Positions 49,649 to 58,950 of a stretch of 64,000 nucleotides of DNA are shown in pieces. The DNA comes from Rhodospirillum rubrum ATCC 11170 (GTDB taxonomy: Bacteria; Pseudomonadota; Alphaproteobacteria; Rhodospirillales; Rhodospirillaceae). The stretch spans positions 257,001 through 321,000 of the forward strand of contig NC_007643.1 in NCBI RefSeq assembly GCF_000013085.1, read 5' to 3'. Position 1 is the stretch's first letter, and each line of letters opens with the position of its first letter. Below the pieces are notes generated by a model that worked only from the letters and a program-made list of their open reading frames with translations, was not told the DNA's origin and did not search any database. Made by a program: the position numbers and the translations under genes.

Positions 49649-49905
49649 TCCGGCTCCTTGGGGTGGGGCTAAAGGGGCGGAGGCTTCTGGTGGGCGGGGA
49701 CAAAACCCCGCCGCATGAAAGGAACTCGCCCGGCTCGCTGGACTCTCAGTTTAGGCGACCCGATCACGCTCGGCAAAGCCCCTTTGGATAATTGTCTTAA
49801 CTGGTGTTCAGGAAATGGAAAAAGAGCGCATTTTTCAGTAGCCAGTCCGAAAGACCCGTGGTAGATACAGCGCCCTCGCGGACATATTGCGCCGCGCATC
49901 CCTGG

Positions 49906-49979
49906 TGGGGGATAGGTTAACGGTAGACCCACGGACTCTGACTCCGTTAGTCCTGGTTCGAATCCAGGTCCCCCAGCCA
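49906..49979 (+). tRNA. tRNA-Gln (anticodon CUG)
   Basis: 74 nt including an encoded CCA. Acceptor stem TGGGGGA / TCCCCCA; anticodon stem ACGGA / TCCGT around loop CTCTGAC, giving anticodon CTG (Gln, CAG codons); T-arm CCTGG TTCGAAT CCAGG is perfect. A strong hairpin follows 6 bp later. Confidence 0.96.
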
Positions 49980-49985
49980 GCCTTT

Positions 49986-50023
49986 CAAAGGAGTTGTCAG
50001 GCATCGCTCTGACAACTCCTTTG
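49986..50023 (+). terminator. 15-bp hairpin after tRNA-Gln
   Basis: Perfect stem CAAAGGAGTTGTCAG / CTGACAACTCCTTTG with an 8-nt loop. No U-tract on the plus side, but its position 6 bp after the tRNA and length suggest transcript-end formation. Confidence 0.6.
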
Positions 50024-50040
50024 ATTATGCGGCCCTTCCC

Positions 50041-50235
50041 AAGCGTTCACTCCGTTTCTGTGCCGGCCCGGGGGGTAAATTGACCCCGCCGGCGCCCTGC
50101 GGCTTATCGTGGGTTTTCAACCCGCATCCCGCTGTCGGCCCTGGCCGAGGCCATCGCCATCCGCCGCGCCCTGGAAGAGGCCCCCCCGTGCGCTATGCCG
50201 CGGCGCGGGCGACGGGCGGCCGGATCGCTCCAACG
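50041..50235 (+). other. Possible gene remnant between tRNA-Gln and the ABC operon
   Basis: One plus-strand frame reads a protein-like stretch, LSALAEAIAIRRALEEA, with no start, no family-length context and no stop-bounded gene. The stretch is preceded by GGGGGGTAAATTGACCCC. It may be debris from an insertion next to the tRNA, or chance. Confidence 0.3.
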
Positions 50236-50277
50236 AAAACGCCCCCGCTCGCGGATCGGCGAACGGGGGCGTTTTTT
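50236..50277. terminator. Bidirectional intrinsic terminator
   Basis: AAAACGCCCCCG / CGGGGGCGTTTT (50236-50247, 50264-50275), 12-bp stem with T-runs in both directions (TTTTTT on plus, TTTTCGTT on minus). It ends the minus-strand polyol operon 22 bp after the binding-protein stop. Confidence 0.9.
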
Positions 50278-50298
50278 AGTCAGTCTTGGCGGAAGACC

Positions 50299-51303
50299 TT
50301 AATTGCGGTCTTTCAGCAGCTCGTCGACATTGGCCGTGGTCACCACGGTCCAGGGGATGTCATAGCGCTTGGACTGGCCATCGGCCCAGGCGAGGTCGGC
50401 CTTGTACTGTTCCCAGATCGGCGACATCGGCTTGTAGTCGGGGCCCTTCACGGCGCGCAGGGCGACGTCGATGCTGCCCTGGATCTGGCCACGGGCGTCC
50501 TGAAGGATCGAGGTCATCTCGCCGGCCTTGACCGCGTGCAGGGCATCGGTCACGCCGTCGATGCCGGCGATGGCGAAATCCTTGACGTTGAGGTCGGCGG
50601 CCTTGATCGCCTCGATGGCGCCGAGCGCCATTTCATCGTTCTGGCCGATGACGCCGTTGATCTTGCCCGGGTGCTTGCTCAGCCAGTTCTGCATCAGATC
50701 AAGGGCCTCGGCGCGCGACCAATTGGCGGTCTTGCGCTCGAGCACCTTCACCGCGCCGGCCGGGCATTCGGCCAGGGCCTTTTCGTTGCCCTGACCACGC
50801 TGGATCTCGCCCGAGCCGCCCTTCGGCCCCTCGATGATCACGACGTTGCCCTTGCAGCCAAGCTTGGTCAGCACGTCCTTGGCTTCCAGATAGCCGCCGA
50901 GCACGTCGTCGGAGACCACTTCGGCGGTCATCTCGTCGGTGTTGAGGCGGGCGTTGGTCACCACCACCGGGATCCCGGCCATCTTGGCGTTGGTGGCGAT
51001 ATCGATGTTGGCTTCATAGTCCATCGGGTTGACGACGATGGCGTCCTGCTTGGTGTTGATCGCCATCTGCGCCTGATCGTTCTGGACGGCGGCGTCATAG
51101 CGTCCGTCATAGAACGTCACCTCGGCGATCCCGGCCTTCACGGCGGGATGCTCCTTGCCATAGCGCTCCATCAACTGGACGAATTCGGCCTTATTGCCAT
51201 ACATCAGCACGGCGATGCGCGCCTTGGGGGCGTCGGCGGCCATCGCGGCCGAGGCCGAGAGCAGGGCGGCGGCGGCGCAGGCGGTAAGAAGAAGCTTCTT
51301 CAT
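50299..51303 (-). CDS. Sugar/polyol ABC transporter periplasmic binding protein
   Basis: 334 residues. Sec signal peptide MKKLLLTACAAAALLSASAAMA, cleavage after AMA. The mature protein follows the RbsB/peripla_BP_4 pattern: ARIAVLMYGN, IVVNPMDYEANI, VVVTNARLNTDEM, and VIGQNDEMALGAIEA. It captures a sugar or polyol for the adjacent permease and ATPase. The start at 51301-51303 is chosen for the signal peptide; 20 upstream codons are unsupported. It is the last gene of the operon and, as usual, likely the most abundant product. Confidence 0.92.
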   Translation of the reverse strand: MKKLLLTACAAAALLSASAAMAADAPKARIAVLMYGNKAEFVQLMERYGKEHPAVKAGIAEVTFYDGRYDAAVQNDQAQMAINTKQDAIVVNPMDYEANIDIATNAKMAGIPVVVTNARLNTDEMTAEVVSDDVLGGYLEAKDVLTKLGCKGNVVIIEGPKGGSGEIQRGQGNEKALAECPAGAVKVLERKTANWSRAEALDLMQNWLSKHPGKINGVIGQNDEMALGAIEAIKAADLNVKDFAIAGIDGVTDALHAVKAGEMTSILQDARGQIQGSIDVALRAVKGPDYKPMSPIWEQYKADLAWADGQSKRYDIPWTVVTTANVDELLKDRN

Positions 51304-51359
51304 GGACCAATCCTCGTTATCGGTTTTGGTGATAGGCGTCACGGGAAGGACGGCCGGTT

Positions 51360-52391
51360 TCAACCAGCCTGTTTTCTTGAGGGGTCGAGGATCACGGCGA
51401 CAACGATCAGTCCGCCTTTGATGATGAGCTGGTAGAAGCTCTGGACCCCCAGGATATCGAGGCCGTTGTTCATCACGCCGATGATCAGGGCCCCGAAAAA
51501 CGTACCCGTCAGCCGGCCGACGCCGCCGGCCAGGCTGGCGCCGCCGATGACCACGGCGGCGATGGCGTCAAGTTCATAGGAACTGCCGGCGCTGGTCTGG
51601 GCCGACCCGGTCTTGGCGGTCAGGATCACCCCGGCCACGCCGGCCAGGAAGCCGGCGACCACATAGACCCAGATGAGGATCGCCCCGGTGTTGATGCCCG
51701 AGGTGCGCGCGCTCTTCTCGTTGCCGCCAACGGCATAGACGTAGCGGCCAAAGACCGTTTTATTGAGGATCACCCAGGCCAGAAGGAAGACCAGGGCGAG
51801 GATGACCACCGGCACCGGGATCACCTCGAACAGCTTGCCCGTGCCGAACCAGCGGAAATCCGGGCTTAGGCCCGAAATCGGATTGCCGCCGGTGACCGAC
51901 ATGGTGAAGCCGCGCGCCGCCAGCAGCATGCCCAGGGTGGCGATGAAGGCCTGGATGCGGAAACGGGCGATGATCCAGCCGCTTAAGCCGCCGCACAGCG
52001 CGCCGACGCCCAGGGCGGCGATGATCGGGAAGATCACCGGATAGGTGTCGCTCCATGGCGTCACCCCGACCGAGCGGGTGGCCATCGAGGCGGCCATCAT
52101 CCCGGAAAAGGCCAGGACCGAGCCCACCGACAAATCGATGCCGGCCGAGATGACGACGAAGGTCATGCCGACGGCAAGGACGCCGTTCACCGATATCTGA
52201 TGCAAGATCAGCATCAGATTATTGACGGTCAGGAAGGTGTTCTCGGGCCAGGCGCCCTGGACCACCTTGAGCTGGCAGAGCGCGCTGACCAACACGCAGA
52301 GCCCGAGAAATGCGAAGACGATTCCGTACTTTCGCAAGGAGATCGGGGCCTTGGCGGCCGGCTGGGTGATGTGCATCAAGGGGTGTCCCAT
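51360..52391 (-). CDS. Sugar/polyol ABC transporter permease (RbsC-like)
   Basis: 343 residues, about ten hydrophobic helices. RbsC-family phrases: VNGVLAVGMTFVVISAGIDLSVGSVLA, LGMLLAARGFTMSVTGG, GGNEKSARTSGIN and GGVGRLTGTFFGALIIGVMNNGLDILG. It forms the transmembrane channel for the binding protein and ATPase in this operon. The ATG at 52389-52391 and one at 52374-52376 (MHITQPAA) are both possible; neither has a good ribosome binding site. The binding protein starts 56 bp downstream. Confidence 0.93.
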   Translation of the reverse strand: MGHPLMHITQPAAKAPISLRKYGIVFAFLGLCVLVSALCQLKVVQGAWPENTFLTVNNLMLILHQISVNGVLAVGMTFVVISAGIDLSVGSVLAFSGMMAASMATRSVGVTPWSDTYPVIFPIIAALGVGALCGGLSGWIIARFRIQAFIATLGMLLAARGFTMSVTGGNPISGLSPDFRWFGTGKLFEVIPVPVVILALVFLLAWVILNKTVFGRYVYAVGGNEKSARTSGINTGAILIWVYVVAGFLAGVAGVILTAKTGSAQTSAGSSYELDAIAAVVIGGASLAGGVGRLTGTFFGALIIGVMNNGLDILGVQSFYQLIIKGGLIVVAVILDPSRKQAG

Positions 52392-52450
52392 TTGGTTTTT
52401 CGTGTTCTTATTATTGTTTGGAAGGGTGGCGGGGAGGGGCGGAGCCTTCT

Positions 52451-53932
52451 TTAGACGGCGGCCATCATCAGGGCCTTCTGCGTCGTCTCTTCCCGGGGGA
52501 ATTCGGCGACATGGGCGCCCTTTTTGATGACGATGATGCGATCGCTCATGCCGGTGATCTCGTCGAGTTCCGAAGACACCATCAGAACCGCGCCGCCGGC
52601 TTTGGTGAAATCGGAGACGAAGCGGTAGATTTCCTTTTTGGCGCCGACATCGACGCCGCGCGTCGGTTCATCAAGCAGCAGAACCTTGGGGCCGATCGAG
52701 GTGCAGCGGCCGAAGACGACCTTTTGCTGATTGCCGCCGCTGAGGTTGCGCACGATCTGCTCGGGCCCCGGCGTTTTGATCCGCATCTTGGCGATCGAAT
52801 CGTCGATGCCCGCCCGTTCCAGGGCGGTGCGGATGAAGCCGAAGCGCTGGATATGGGGCAGTTGCGACAGCGAAAGATTGTCGCCGACCGAAGCGCAGAG
52901 CACCAGACCGCTATGCTTGCGGTCCTCGGTGACATAGGAGATCCCCGCGCCCAGGGCCGCGCGCACCCGTCCCGGGCGGATCTCGCGCCCCTCCACCCAC
53001 ACCGTTCCCGCATCGGCGGGATAAAGGCCGTAGATGGTATCAAGAAGCTGGCTGCGGCCCGAGCCGACCAGACCATAGATGCCGAGGATCTCGCCGGCAT
53101 GCAGGGTGAAACTCACCCGATCGAACCACGGCGCCCGGCTGAGGCCGCGCACATCGAGCAAAGGCCGGTCGCTGGGCACGTTCTCTTTGACGTATTCGCC
53201 TTCGATGGCGCCGCCGATCATCGATTCGATCAGCTTTTCGCGGGTGATGTCGGCGACCCGGCCGGTTTCGATCCGCGCCCCGTCCTTGAACACCGTATAG
53301 CTGTCGGCGATGGTGAAGACCTCGGCCAGACGGTGGGTGACATAGATGATGCCCTTGCCCGCCGCCGCCAGATCGCGCAGCACCTCGAACAGGCGCAGGG
53401 TGTCCTTCTCGCCGATGGCCGAGGTCGGTTCGTCGAAGATGAGGATATCGGCATCGCGCCGCGATAAAGCCTTGGCGATCTCGATCAACTGCTGCGAGGC
53501 GATGCTGAGCGAGGCCAAGGGGACGCGGGGATCGATGTCGAAGCCAAGCGAGGCCAGCAGCTCCTCGGCCTGACGGTTCAATTGCGGGAAGTCGACGAAG
53601 CCGCGGCGGCGCGGTTCGGCGCCGAGATAGATGTTCTCGGCCACCGTCAGGTGGGGGACGCCGCTCAGTTCCTGCTGGACGATGGCGATGCCGGCCTGCA
53701 GGGCCTGGGTCGGATTGGCGAAGCTGACCGGCTTGCCCTCGATGCGGATCTCGCCGCAATCGGGGCGGGTGAAGCCCATCAAGATGCCGAGGATGGTCGA
53801 TTTCCCCGCGCCATTGCCACCGCAAAGCGCATGGATCTGCCCGCGTTCCAGGTCGAGATTGCCATCGACCAGGGCATGAACCCCGGCATAGCTCTTGCGG
53901 ATACCGCGCATCGTCAGAAGAGGGGAGGACAT
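52451..53932 (-). CDS. Sugar/polyol ABC transporter ATPase (RbsA/XylG-like)
   Basis: 493 residues with two fused nucleotide-binding domains. Domain 1: Walker A CGGNGAGKST (about 36-45), signature LSIASQQLIEIAKALS, Walker B ILIFDEPTSAI. Domain 2: degenerate Walker A IYGLVGSGRSQLLD, LSGGNQQKVVFGR and LLLDEPTRGVDVG. This two-domain layout is specific to the monosaccharide (CUT2) importers. It powers uptake via the downstream permease gene (59 bp). It follows the xylulokinase gene by 12 bp. Confidence 0.95.
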   Translation of the reverse strand: MSSPLLTMRGIRKSYAGVHALVDGNLDLERGQIHALCGGNGAGKSTILGILMGFTRPDCGEIRIEGKPVSFANPTQALQAGIAIVQQELSGVPHLTVAENIYLGAEPRRRGFVDFPQLNRQAEELLASLGFDIDPRVPLASLSIASQQLIEIAKALSRRDADILIFDEPTSAIGEKDTLRLFEVLRDLAAAGKGIIYVTHRLAEVFTIADSYTVFKDGARIETGRVADITREKLIESMIGGAIEGEYVKENVPSDRPLLDVRGLSRAPWFDRVSFTLHAGEILGIYGLVGSGRSQLLDTIYGLYPADAGTVWVEGREIRPGRVRAALGAGISYVTEDRKHSGLVLCASVGDNLSLSQLPHIQRFGFIRTALERAGIDDSIAKMRIKTPGPEQIVRNLSGGNQQKVVFGRCTSIGPKVLLLDEPTRGVDVGAKKEIYRFVSDFTKAGGAVLMVSSELDEITGMSDRIIVIKKGAHVAEFPREETTQKALMMAAV

Positions 53933-53944
53933 GGACCTACTCCG

Positions 53945-55447
53945 TCAAAGGGCGTCGACGCCATGCAAGCGCATCAGGCTTTCCCGGTAGCGGCCGAAGG
54001 CCTCGTCATAGGCGGCGCGGCGCTCGGGACGGGGCAGGGCGCCCTTGGTCTCGTCAACGCGCACCGCCCTGTCGGTCAGATCGCCAAGGGCGATCGGCGC
54101 GCCGCTCTCGCCGCTCCACGCCCATTGGGCCTGGATCGCCGCGCCAAGGCTGCCGGCCTCTTCGGTCATCGGCACGACGATTTCCGCGCCGCTGGCATCG
54201 GCGATCATCTTGCGCCATTCGCCGCTGCGCGCCCCGCCGCCGATGACGAAGACCCGCTCGGGCTGGCGGCCGGCTAGCACCAGCTTCAGCCCGGCCAACA
54301 TGCCGAAGCTGACGCCCTCGGTCATGGCGCGCAGCAGATTGGGTGCGGTCATGTTGGTGACCGACAGACCAAGCACGCTGCCGCGCGCGGCGGGCAGATC
54401 GGGGGTGCGCTCGCCATTGAGGAAGGGCAGAACGGTGATGCCCTCGGCGCCCGGCGGGCTGTCGGCCAGGGCGCGGTCGATCGCTCCGACATCGTCGCCG
54501 ACCAAGGTGGCGGCGCGACCGGTGACATTGGTGGCGTTCATGGTGCAGACCAGCGGCAACCAGCCGCCGCTGCTTGAACAAAACGCCGCGACCCGGCCGC
54601 GCGGGTCGACGACGGGGGTGTCACTATAGGAATAGACGGCGGCCGAGGTGCCGATGCTCAGCGTCACCACGCCTTCGCGGACGTTGCCGGTGCCGATGGC
54701 GCCCATCATGTTGTCGCCGCCCCCCGCCGCCACCAGACAGGTGGGGGACAGACCAAGGGCGGTGGCGGCTTCGGGGCGCAGCGGGCCGACGATGGCGTCG
54801 GGACCGATCAACTCGGGCAGGGCGCGGGCCAGATGGCCGCTGCCGCCATCGATCAGGGCCAACACCTCTTCGGACCAGCGGCGGGCGCGGATATCGAAGA
54901 ACGCCGTGCCCGAGGCGTCGCCGGCTTCGGCGACCCGCCGACCGGTCGCCCAGAAATTCAGGTAATCATGGGGCAGCAGGATGGCGTCGATCCGGGCGAA
55001 GGCCTCGGGCTCGTTGTCCTTCAGCCACAACAGCTTGGAAACCGTATAGCCGGTCAGCGGCACGATGCCCAGCCGCTCGCCCCAGGCCTCGGCGCCGCCC
55101 AGGCGCTCGACCAGGACGGCGTTCTGCGCCGCCGTTTCCGTATCGTTCCACAGCTTGGCCGGGCGCAGCGGCTGGCCGTCCTTGCCCAGAACCACCAGCC
55201 CGTGCTGCTGGCCGGAAAAGGCCAGGGCGCGCACCGCCGATCCGTCGATCCCGGCCTCGGCCAGGGCGCCCTTGACCGCGCCGATGGCGGCTTGCACCCA
55301 CCACGCCGGATCTTGTTCGCGCGCCCCGCTTTCGCGCTCGATCAAGCGGTGCGCGGCATGGCCGACGCCGCGGATGGCGCCGCTGTCGTCAAGGATCAGG
55401 GCCTTGGTGCCCTGGGTTCCGCAGTCGATGCCAAGAAACATGGTCAC
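53945..55447 (-). CDS. xylB: Xylulokinase
   Basis: 500 residues, FGGY family. FLGIDCGTQGTKALI at the start, FSGQQHGLVVL, LLPHDYLNFWATG, the catalytic-base region AAGGGDNMMGAIG, and TMNATNVTG; VFVIGGGARSGEWRKMIADASG is the C-terminal adenosine site. It phosphorylates D-xylulose, the product of xylitol or D-arabinitol oxidation, so it completes the pathway begun by the dehydrogenase in the same operon. The start is GTG at 55445-55447, overlapping the araC-family stop (GTGA); an ATG two codons in (55441) is the alternative. Confidence 0.93.
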   Translation of the reverse strand: MTMFLGIDCGTQGTKALILDDSGAIRGVGHAAHRLIERESGAREQDPAWWVQAAIGAVKGALAEAGIDGSAVRALAFSGQQHGLVVLGKDGQPLRPAKLWNDTETAAQNAVLVERLGGAEAWGERLGIVPLTGYTVSKLLWLKDNEPEAFARIDAILLPHDYLNFWATGRRVAEAGDASGTAFFDIRARRWSEEVLALIDGGSGHLARALPELIGPDAIVGPLRPEAATALGLSPTCLVAAGGGDNMMGAIGTGNVREGVVTLSIGTSAAVYSYSDTPVVDPRGRVAAFCSSSGGWLPLVCTMNATNVTGRAATLVGDDVGAIDRALADSPPGAEGITVLPFLNGERTPDLPAARGSVLGLSVTNMTAPNLLRAMTEGVSFGMLAGLKLVLAGRQPERVFVIGGGARSGEWRKMIADASGAEIVVPMTEEAGSLGAAIQAQWAWSGESGAPIALGDLTDRAVRVDETKGALPRPERRAAYDEAFGRYRESLMRLHGVDAL

Positions 55448-56373
55448 GCGCCCCCCGCGCTGGCTTTTTTGATCTGATGGGCCGAGCGCATCAGCCCATA
55501 GCGCCGGTGGGCCCGGAAGGCCGAGGGCGAGGAGCCGATATAGCGCTGGAAATTGCGATTGAAGGTCGACAGCGTGTCGTAGCCGACCTCATAGGCCACC
55601 ATGGTGATGCGGTTCTCCGTCTCGATCAGCAACTGGCAGGCTTTGTAGATGCGCAGCCGGTTGATGTATTCGATGCAGGTGCAACTGATGTGGCGCTCGA
55701 AGAACCGCGAAAAGGCTGAAAGCTCCATCGCCTCGCGCCGCGCCACCTCGCCGCAGGTCAAATCGGCGCGGTTGTAGTTCTCGGCGATGAATTTCAAGAT
55801 ATTGTCCAGCCGCTTGGGCTGAAGGCACTGATAGCTCTGCCATTCCACCGACAGCGGCTGGCGGGCCTTGTCGGCGAGCAGGCGATCGAGGATGTCGAAG
55901 AACAGGGCCAGCCGGCCGGGGCCGCTGCGCTCGCGCAGGTCCTCCATCATGCGGGCGACCGGTTCGCCGACGGCCTCGGAAAACAAGATCCCCGCCGAGG
56001 CCTGGGCCAGCAACACCCGCAAATCGGCGCAATCGGCGAAGCTCTCCAGGCATTTTTCGGCGAAGGCGCCGCTGAACTGCATGACCAAATCGCGGTCGGG
56101 GATGAAATCCCCCTGGCGGCCGTCGCCATAGCCATCGGCGTCGGTCACCCAGACATGGGGCAGATTGGGTCCGGTCAGAATAAGATTGCCGGTCTCGAAC
56201 GGACCGGCGTAGGTGCCGATGTAGCACAGGCCTGAACTGCGGCGGATGGCGTGAAGTTCATATTCCGGGTGGTAGTGCCAGCCGGAAAACTGGAAGGGAT
56301 AGCCATGGCTGTAGACCCGGAACGCCCGGTCCAGCGGGGCGGCGATCACCTCCCTTAGCGGCTTCTTCTGCAT
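55444..56373 (-). CDS. AraC-family transcriptional regulator
   Basis: 309 residues. The N-terminal half is cupin-like (WHYHPEYELHAIRRSSGLCYIG); the C-terminal 100 residues contain two helix-turn-helix units, ending in VAYEVGYDTLSTFNRNFQRYIGSSPSAFR, the conserved AraC signature. It sits inside the polyol operon between dehydrogenase and xylulokinase and most likely activates the operon in response to the substrate. GGGAGGATTGGGTC precedes the ATG, a strong ribosome binding site; this GGGAGGAT block is duplicated about 70 bp upstream. Its stop overlaps the xylulokinase start. Confidence 0.93.
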   Translation of the reverse strand: MQKKPLREVIAAPLDRAFRVYSHGYPFQFSGWHYHPEYELHAIRRSSGLCYIGTYAGPFETGNLILTGPNLPHVWVTDADGYGDGRQGDFIPDRDLVMQFSGAFAEKCLESFADCADLRVLLAQASAGILFSEAVGEPVARMMEDLRERSGPGRLALFFDILDRLLADKARQPLSVEWQSYQCLQPKRLDNILKFIAENYNRADLTCGEVARREAMELSAFSRFFERHISCTCIEYINRLRIYKACQLLIETENRITMVAYEVGYDTLSTFNRNFQRYIGSSPSAFRAHRRYGLMRSAHQIKKASAGGA

Positions 56374-56379
56374 GACCCA

Positions 56380-56467
56380 ATCCTCCCTGGGACGCTCTGG
56401 GGAGGAAACGGCGAGGCCGGGGGATGGAGGGTCCCCCGTCGCGCGCCCTATCCTCCCTGGGCGATTC
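56380..56467. repeat. Duplicated 18-19-bp block upstream of the AraC gene
   Basis: ATCCTCCCTGGGACGCTCTG (56380-56399) and ATCCTCCCTGGGCGATTCTG (56450-56469) are near-identical direct repeats about 70 bp apart. On the coding strand each carries GGGAGGAT; the nearer one is the araC ribosome binding site. Confidence 0.75.
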
Positions 56468-56534
56468 TGTTTTTATGGGACGCGAACGGAGAAGCCCACG
56501 ATGGGGAACGAAACGCTTATCCGCTTGCGACCGA

Positions 56535-57578
56535 TCACAGGGAGATCTGGATCTTGACGTCGGATGGCAGGTGCTGGGCGGCGCGGTCGAAGGCACGGAC
56601 CGAGTCACTGAAGGGGAAGGTGGCCGAAATCAACGGTTTGAGGTCGATCTTGCCGCTGCCAAGCAGCTTCAAGGTCCGGTCCCAGACATTGGCGTAGCGG
56701 AAGGTGCCCGTCAGGCTGATTTCCTTGACCTGCAGGGCGACTACATCCAACTGGGGCTTTTCCTGGGGCATGCCGACGAGGACGATGCGGCCGCCCCGGC
56801 CGATCAGATCGATCATCGTCTCATAGGGGCGGGTGCTGCCGCTGGCTTCGAAGAACACGTCGACGCCACGGCCATCGGTCCGCGCCGCCACGGCGTCGGC
56901 CAGGCTTTCGCGGGTGAGGTCAACGGTGGTGACCTCGGGATGGCTGGCCAAAAGGGCCAGCTTCTCGGCCGCCACATCGCTGACGATGACCTCGGCGCAG
57001 CCGGCGGCCAGCGCGGCGAAGACCACCATCATGCCGATGGTGCCCGCGCCGGTGACGACGGCGATGTCGCCCGGGCGGATCTGCGCCTTGGCGGCGGCAT
57101 AGACGCCGATGGCCAGCGGTTCGACCATGGCGCCTTCGGCGAAGCTGACGGAGTCGGGCAGGCGATAGGTGAGCGAGGCGGGGTGGACGACCTCGGCGGT
57201 CAAGCAGCCATGATAGGGCGGCGTCGCCCAGAAGCGCACCGAGGGATCAAGATTGTACATGCCGCGCAGGGTTTCGATCGACGAGAAGTCGGGAACGCCC
57301 GGCTCCATGCACACCCGGTCGCCAACGCGCAGATGGGTCACCGCCGAGCCGATTTCCTCTACGACGCCCGAGGCTTCATGCCCCAGGATCATCGGCTCGG
57401 TGACGATGAAGTCGCCAATGCGGCCATGCTTGAAATAGTGGACATCGCTGCCGCAAATCCCCACGGATTTGATGGCAATGCGGACCTCATTGGCCCCGGG
57501 CGCCAATGTGCCGGGAATATCAATATCCCTAAGCGAGAGCGCACCCTGACGCTCGAGAACAACGCCCGTCACTTTCAT
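56535..57578 (-). CDS. Zinc-dependent polyol dehydrogenase (xylitol/sorbitol type)
   Basis: 347 residues, medium-chain dehydrogenase. Catalytic zinc region [18 protein letters not shown] and [15 protein letters not shown] site [11 protein letters not shown]. This is the NAD-dependent polyol branch (xylitol or sorbitol dehydrogenase). With xylulokinase in the same operon, oxidation of xylitol or D-arabinitol to D-xylulose is the best fit. The structural zinc cysteines of alcohol dehydrogenase are absent, as usual for this branch. Start at [11 protein letters not shown] (57576-57578) with GGAGGGAATG upstream. It is the promoter-proximal gene of the operon and divergent from gmd. Confidence 0.9.
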   Translation of the reverse strand: MKVTGVVLERQGALSLRDIDIPGTLAPGANEVRIAIKSVGICGSDVHYFKHGRIGDFIVTEPMILGHEASGVVEEIGSAVTHLRVGDRVCMEPGVPDFSSIETLRGMYNLDPSVRFWATPPYHGCLTAEVVHPASLTYRLPDSVSFAEGAMVEPLAIGVYAAAKAQIRPGDIAVVTGAGTIGMMVVFAALAAGCAEVIVSDVAAEKLALLASHPEVTTVDLTRESLADAVAARTDGRGVDVFFEASGSTRPYETMIDLIGRGGRIVLVGMPQEKPQLDVVALQVKEISLTGTFRYANVWDRTLKLLGSGKIDLKPLISATFPFSDSVRAFDRAAQHLPSDVKIQISL

Positions 57579-57879
57579 GGCATTCCCTCCAAGGAATGTG
57601 ATTTCAGCGGGCAGAGACGCTCTGGCCCGCAGGTGTTTTGCGAAGTGTGGAACCCGGGCGGGATCGGGGCTACGCCATATTTTTGATTCAGTGTGCAAAA
57701 TTTTACATGAGGCCCGATCGCGGCGCGAGCGGTCAAGCCCGATCCGCTTTGGCGATCGCTGGGAGCGTCAGAGGGCCGGCGGGGAGGGAAAACGCGCCGT
57801 TTCCCAAAGGCCGGCTTGCTCGGCTAGGATCGTTCGCGGCACGTGGTGTGCGCAGGCCAGAACGGCAAAGGAGCGGACG
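57579..57879. other. Divergent regulatory region xdh-like / gmd (301 bp)
   Basis: Contains an AT-rich island at 57679-57710 in an otherwise GC-rich region, with a near-palindrome TGTGCAAAATTTTACATG (57692-57709). This is the best candidate for the operon operator or promoter. The gmd Shine-Dalgarno AAAGGAG is at the right end. Confidence 0.5.
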
Positions 57880-58950
57880 ATGGCGGCGAAGGTTGCGCTT
57901 ATTACCGGGGTGACGGGGCAGGACGGCGCCTATCTGGCGGAATTCCTGCTGGGCAAGGGCTATGAGGTCCACGGCATCAAGCGGCGGTCGTCGTCGCTCA
58001 ACACCGGGCGGATCGATCCGCTTTATCAAGATCCCCACGATCCCGACCGCACGTTCTTCCTGCATTACGGCGACATGACCGACAGCGCCAATCTGATCGG
58101 GCTGGTTCAGGCCATTCAGCCCGACGAGATCTATAATCTCGCCGCGCAAAGCCATGTCCAGGTCAGTTTCGAGATCCCCGAATACACCGCCAATGCCGAT
58201 GCGGTCGGCACCTTGCGCCTGCTCGAGGCGATCCGTTTGCTTGGGCTGACCGACAAGACGCGGTTCTATCAGGCCTCGACTTCCGAGCTTTACGGCAAGG
58301 TGCGCGAGACGCCGCAAAGTGAAACCACGCCGTTTTATCCGCGCAGCCCCTATGCGGCGGCCAAGCTTTACGCCTATTGGATCACGGTGAACTACCGCGA
58401 GGCCTATGGCATTCACGCCTCGAACGGCATTCTTTTCAATCATGAAAGCCCGCTGCGCGGCGAAACCTTCGTGACCCGCAAGATCACCCGGGCGGTGGCG
58501 GCCATTCATCTTGGACTGCAAGACGTGCTTTATCTGGGCAATCTCGACAGCTGGCGTGACTGGGGCCATGCGCGCGACTATGTGAAAGGCATGTGGGCGA
58601 TGCTTCAACAACCCCGCCCCGATGACTATGTCTTGGCGACGGGGGTGGTCCATTCGGTTCGCGCCTTCGTGGAAATGGCTTTTTCCAAGCTGGGGCGCCG
58701 CGTGACATGGCAGGGCGAGGGGGTCGACGAGATCGGGATCGACAGCGCCAGCGGCGCCAAACTGGTGGCCATCGATCCCCGTTATTTCCGGCCGACCGAG
58801 GTCGAGTTCCTGCAAGGCGATCCGACCAAGGCCCGCGAGCGTCTGGGCTGGGTCGCCGAAACCCCGCTTGCCGAGTTGGTCGCTGAAATGGTCGCCGCCG
58901 ATCTCGCCGTGCTCAAACGCACCCAGGAGAGTCTGATCACCAATGACTGA
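57880..58950 (+). CDS. gmd: GDP-mannose 4,6-dehydratase
   Basis: 356 residues. NADP-binding [27 protein letters not shown], the Thr-Ser-Glu catalytic patch [11 protein letters not shown], and [10 protein letters not shown] (Tyr-x3-Lys). It converts GDP-D-mannose to GDP-4-keto-6-deoxymannose. The start at 57880 has AAAGGAG upstream at ideal distance. It overlaps the next gene by 8 bp, and together they make GDP-L-fucose, a precursor for surface polysaccharides. Confidence 0.96.
   Translation: MAAKVALITGVTGQDGAYLAEFLLGKGYEVHGIKRRSSSLNTGRIDPLYQDPHDPDRTFFLHYGDMTDSANLIGLVQAIQPDEIYNLAAQSHVQVSFEIPEYTANADAVGTLRLLEAIRLLGLTDKTRFYQASTSELYGKVRETPQSETTPFYPRSPYAAAKLYAYWITVNYREAYGIHASNGILFNHESPLRGETFVTRKITRAVAAIHLGLQDVLYLGNLDSWRDWGHARDYVKGMWAMLQQPRPDDYVLATGVVHSVRAFVEMAFSKLGRRVTWQGEGVDEIGIDSASGAKLVAIDPRYFRPTEVEFLQGDPTKARERLGWVAETPLAELVAEMVAADLAVLKRTQESLITND

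Noticed and set aside
50080-51435. Long plus-strand frame opposite the binding-protein gene.
   Set aside because: His/Gly/Asp-rich antisense frame without motifs; the minus strand has a clear signal peptide and binding-protein pattern.
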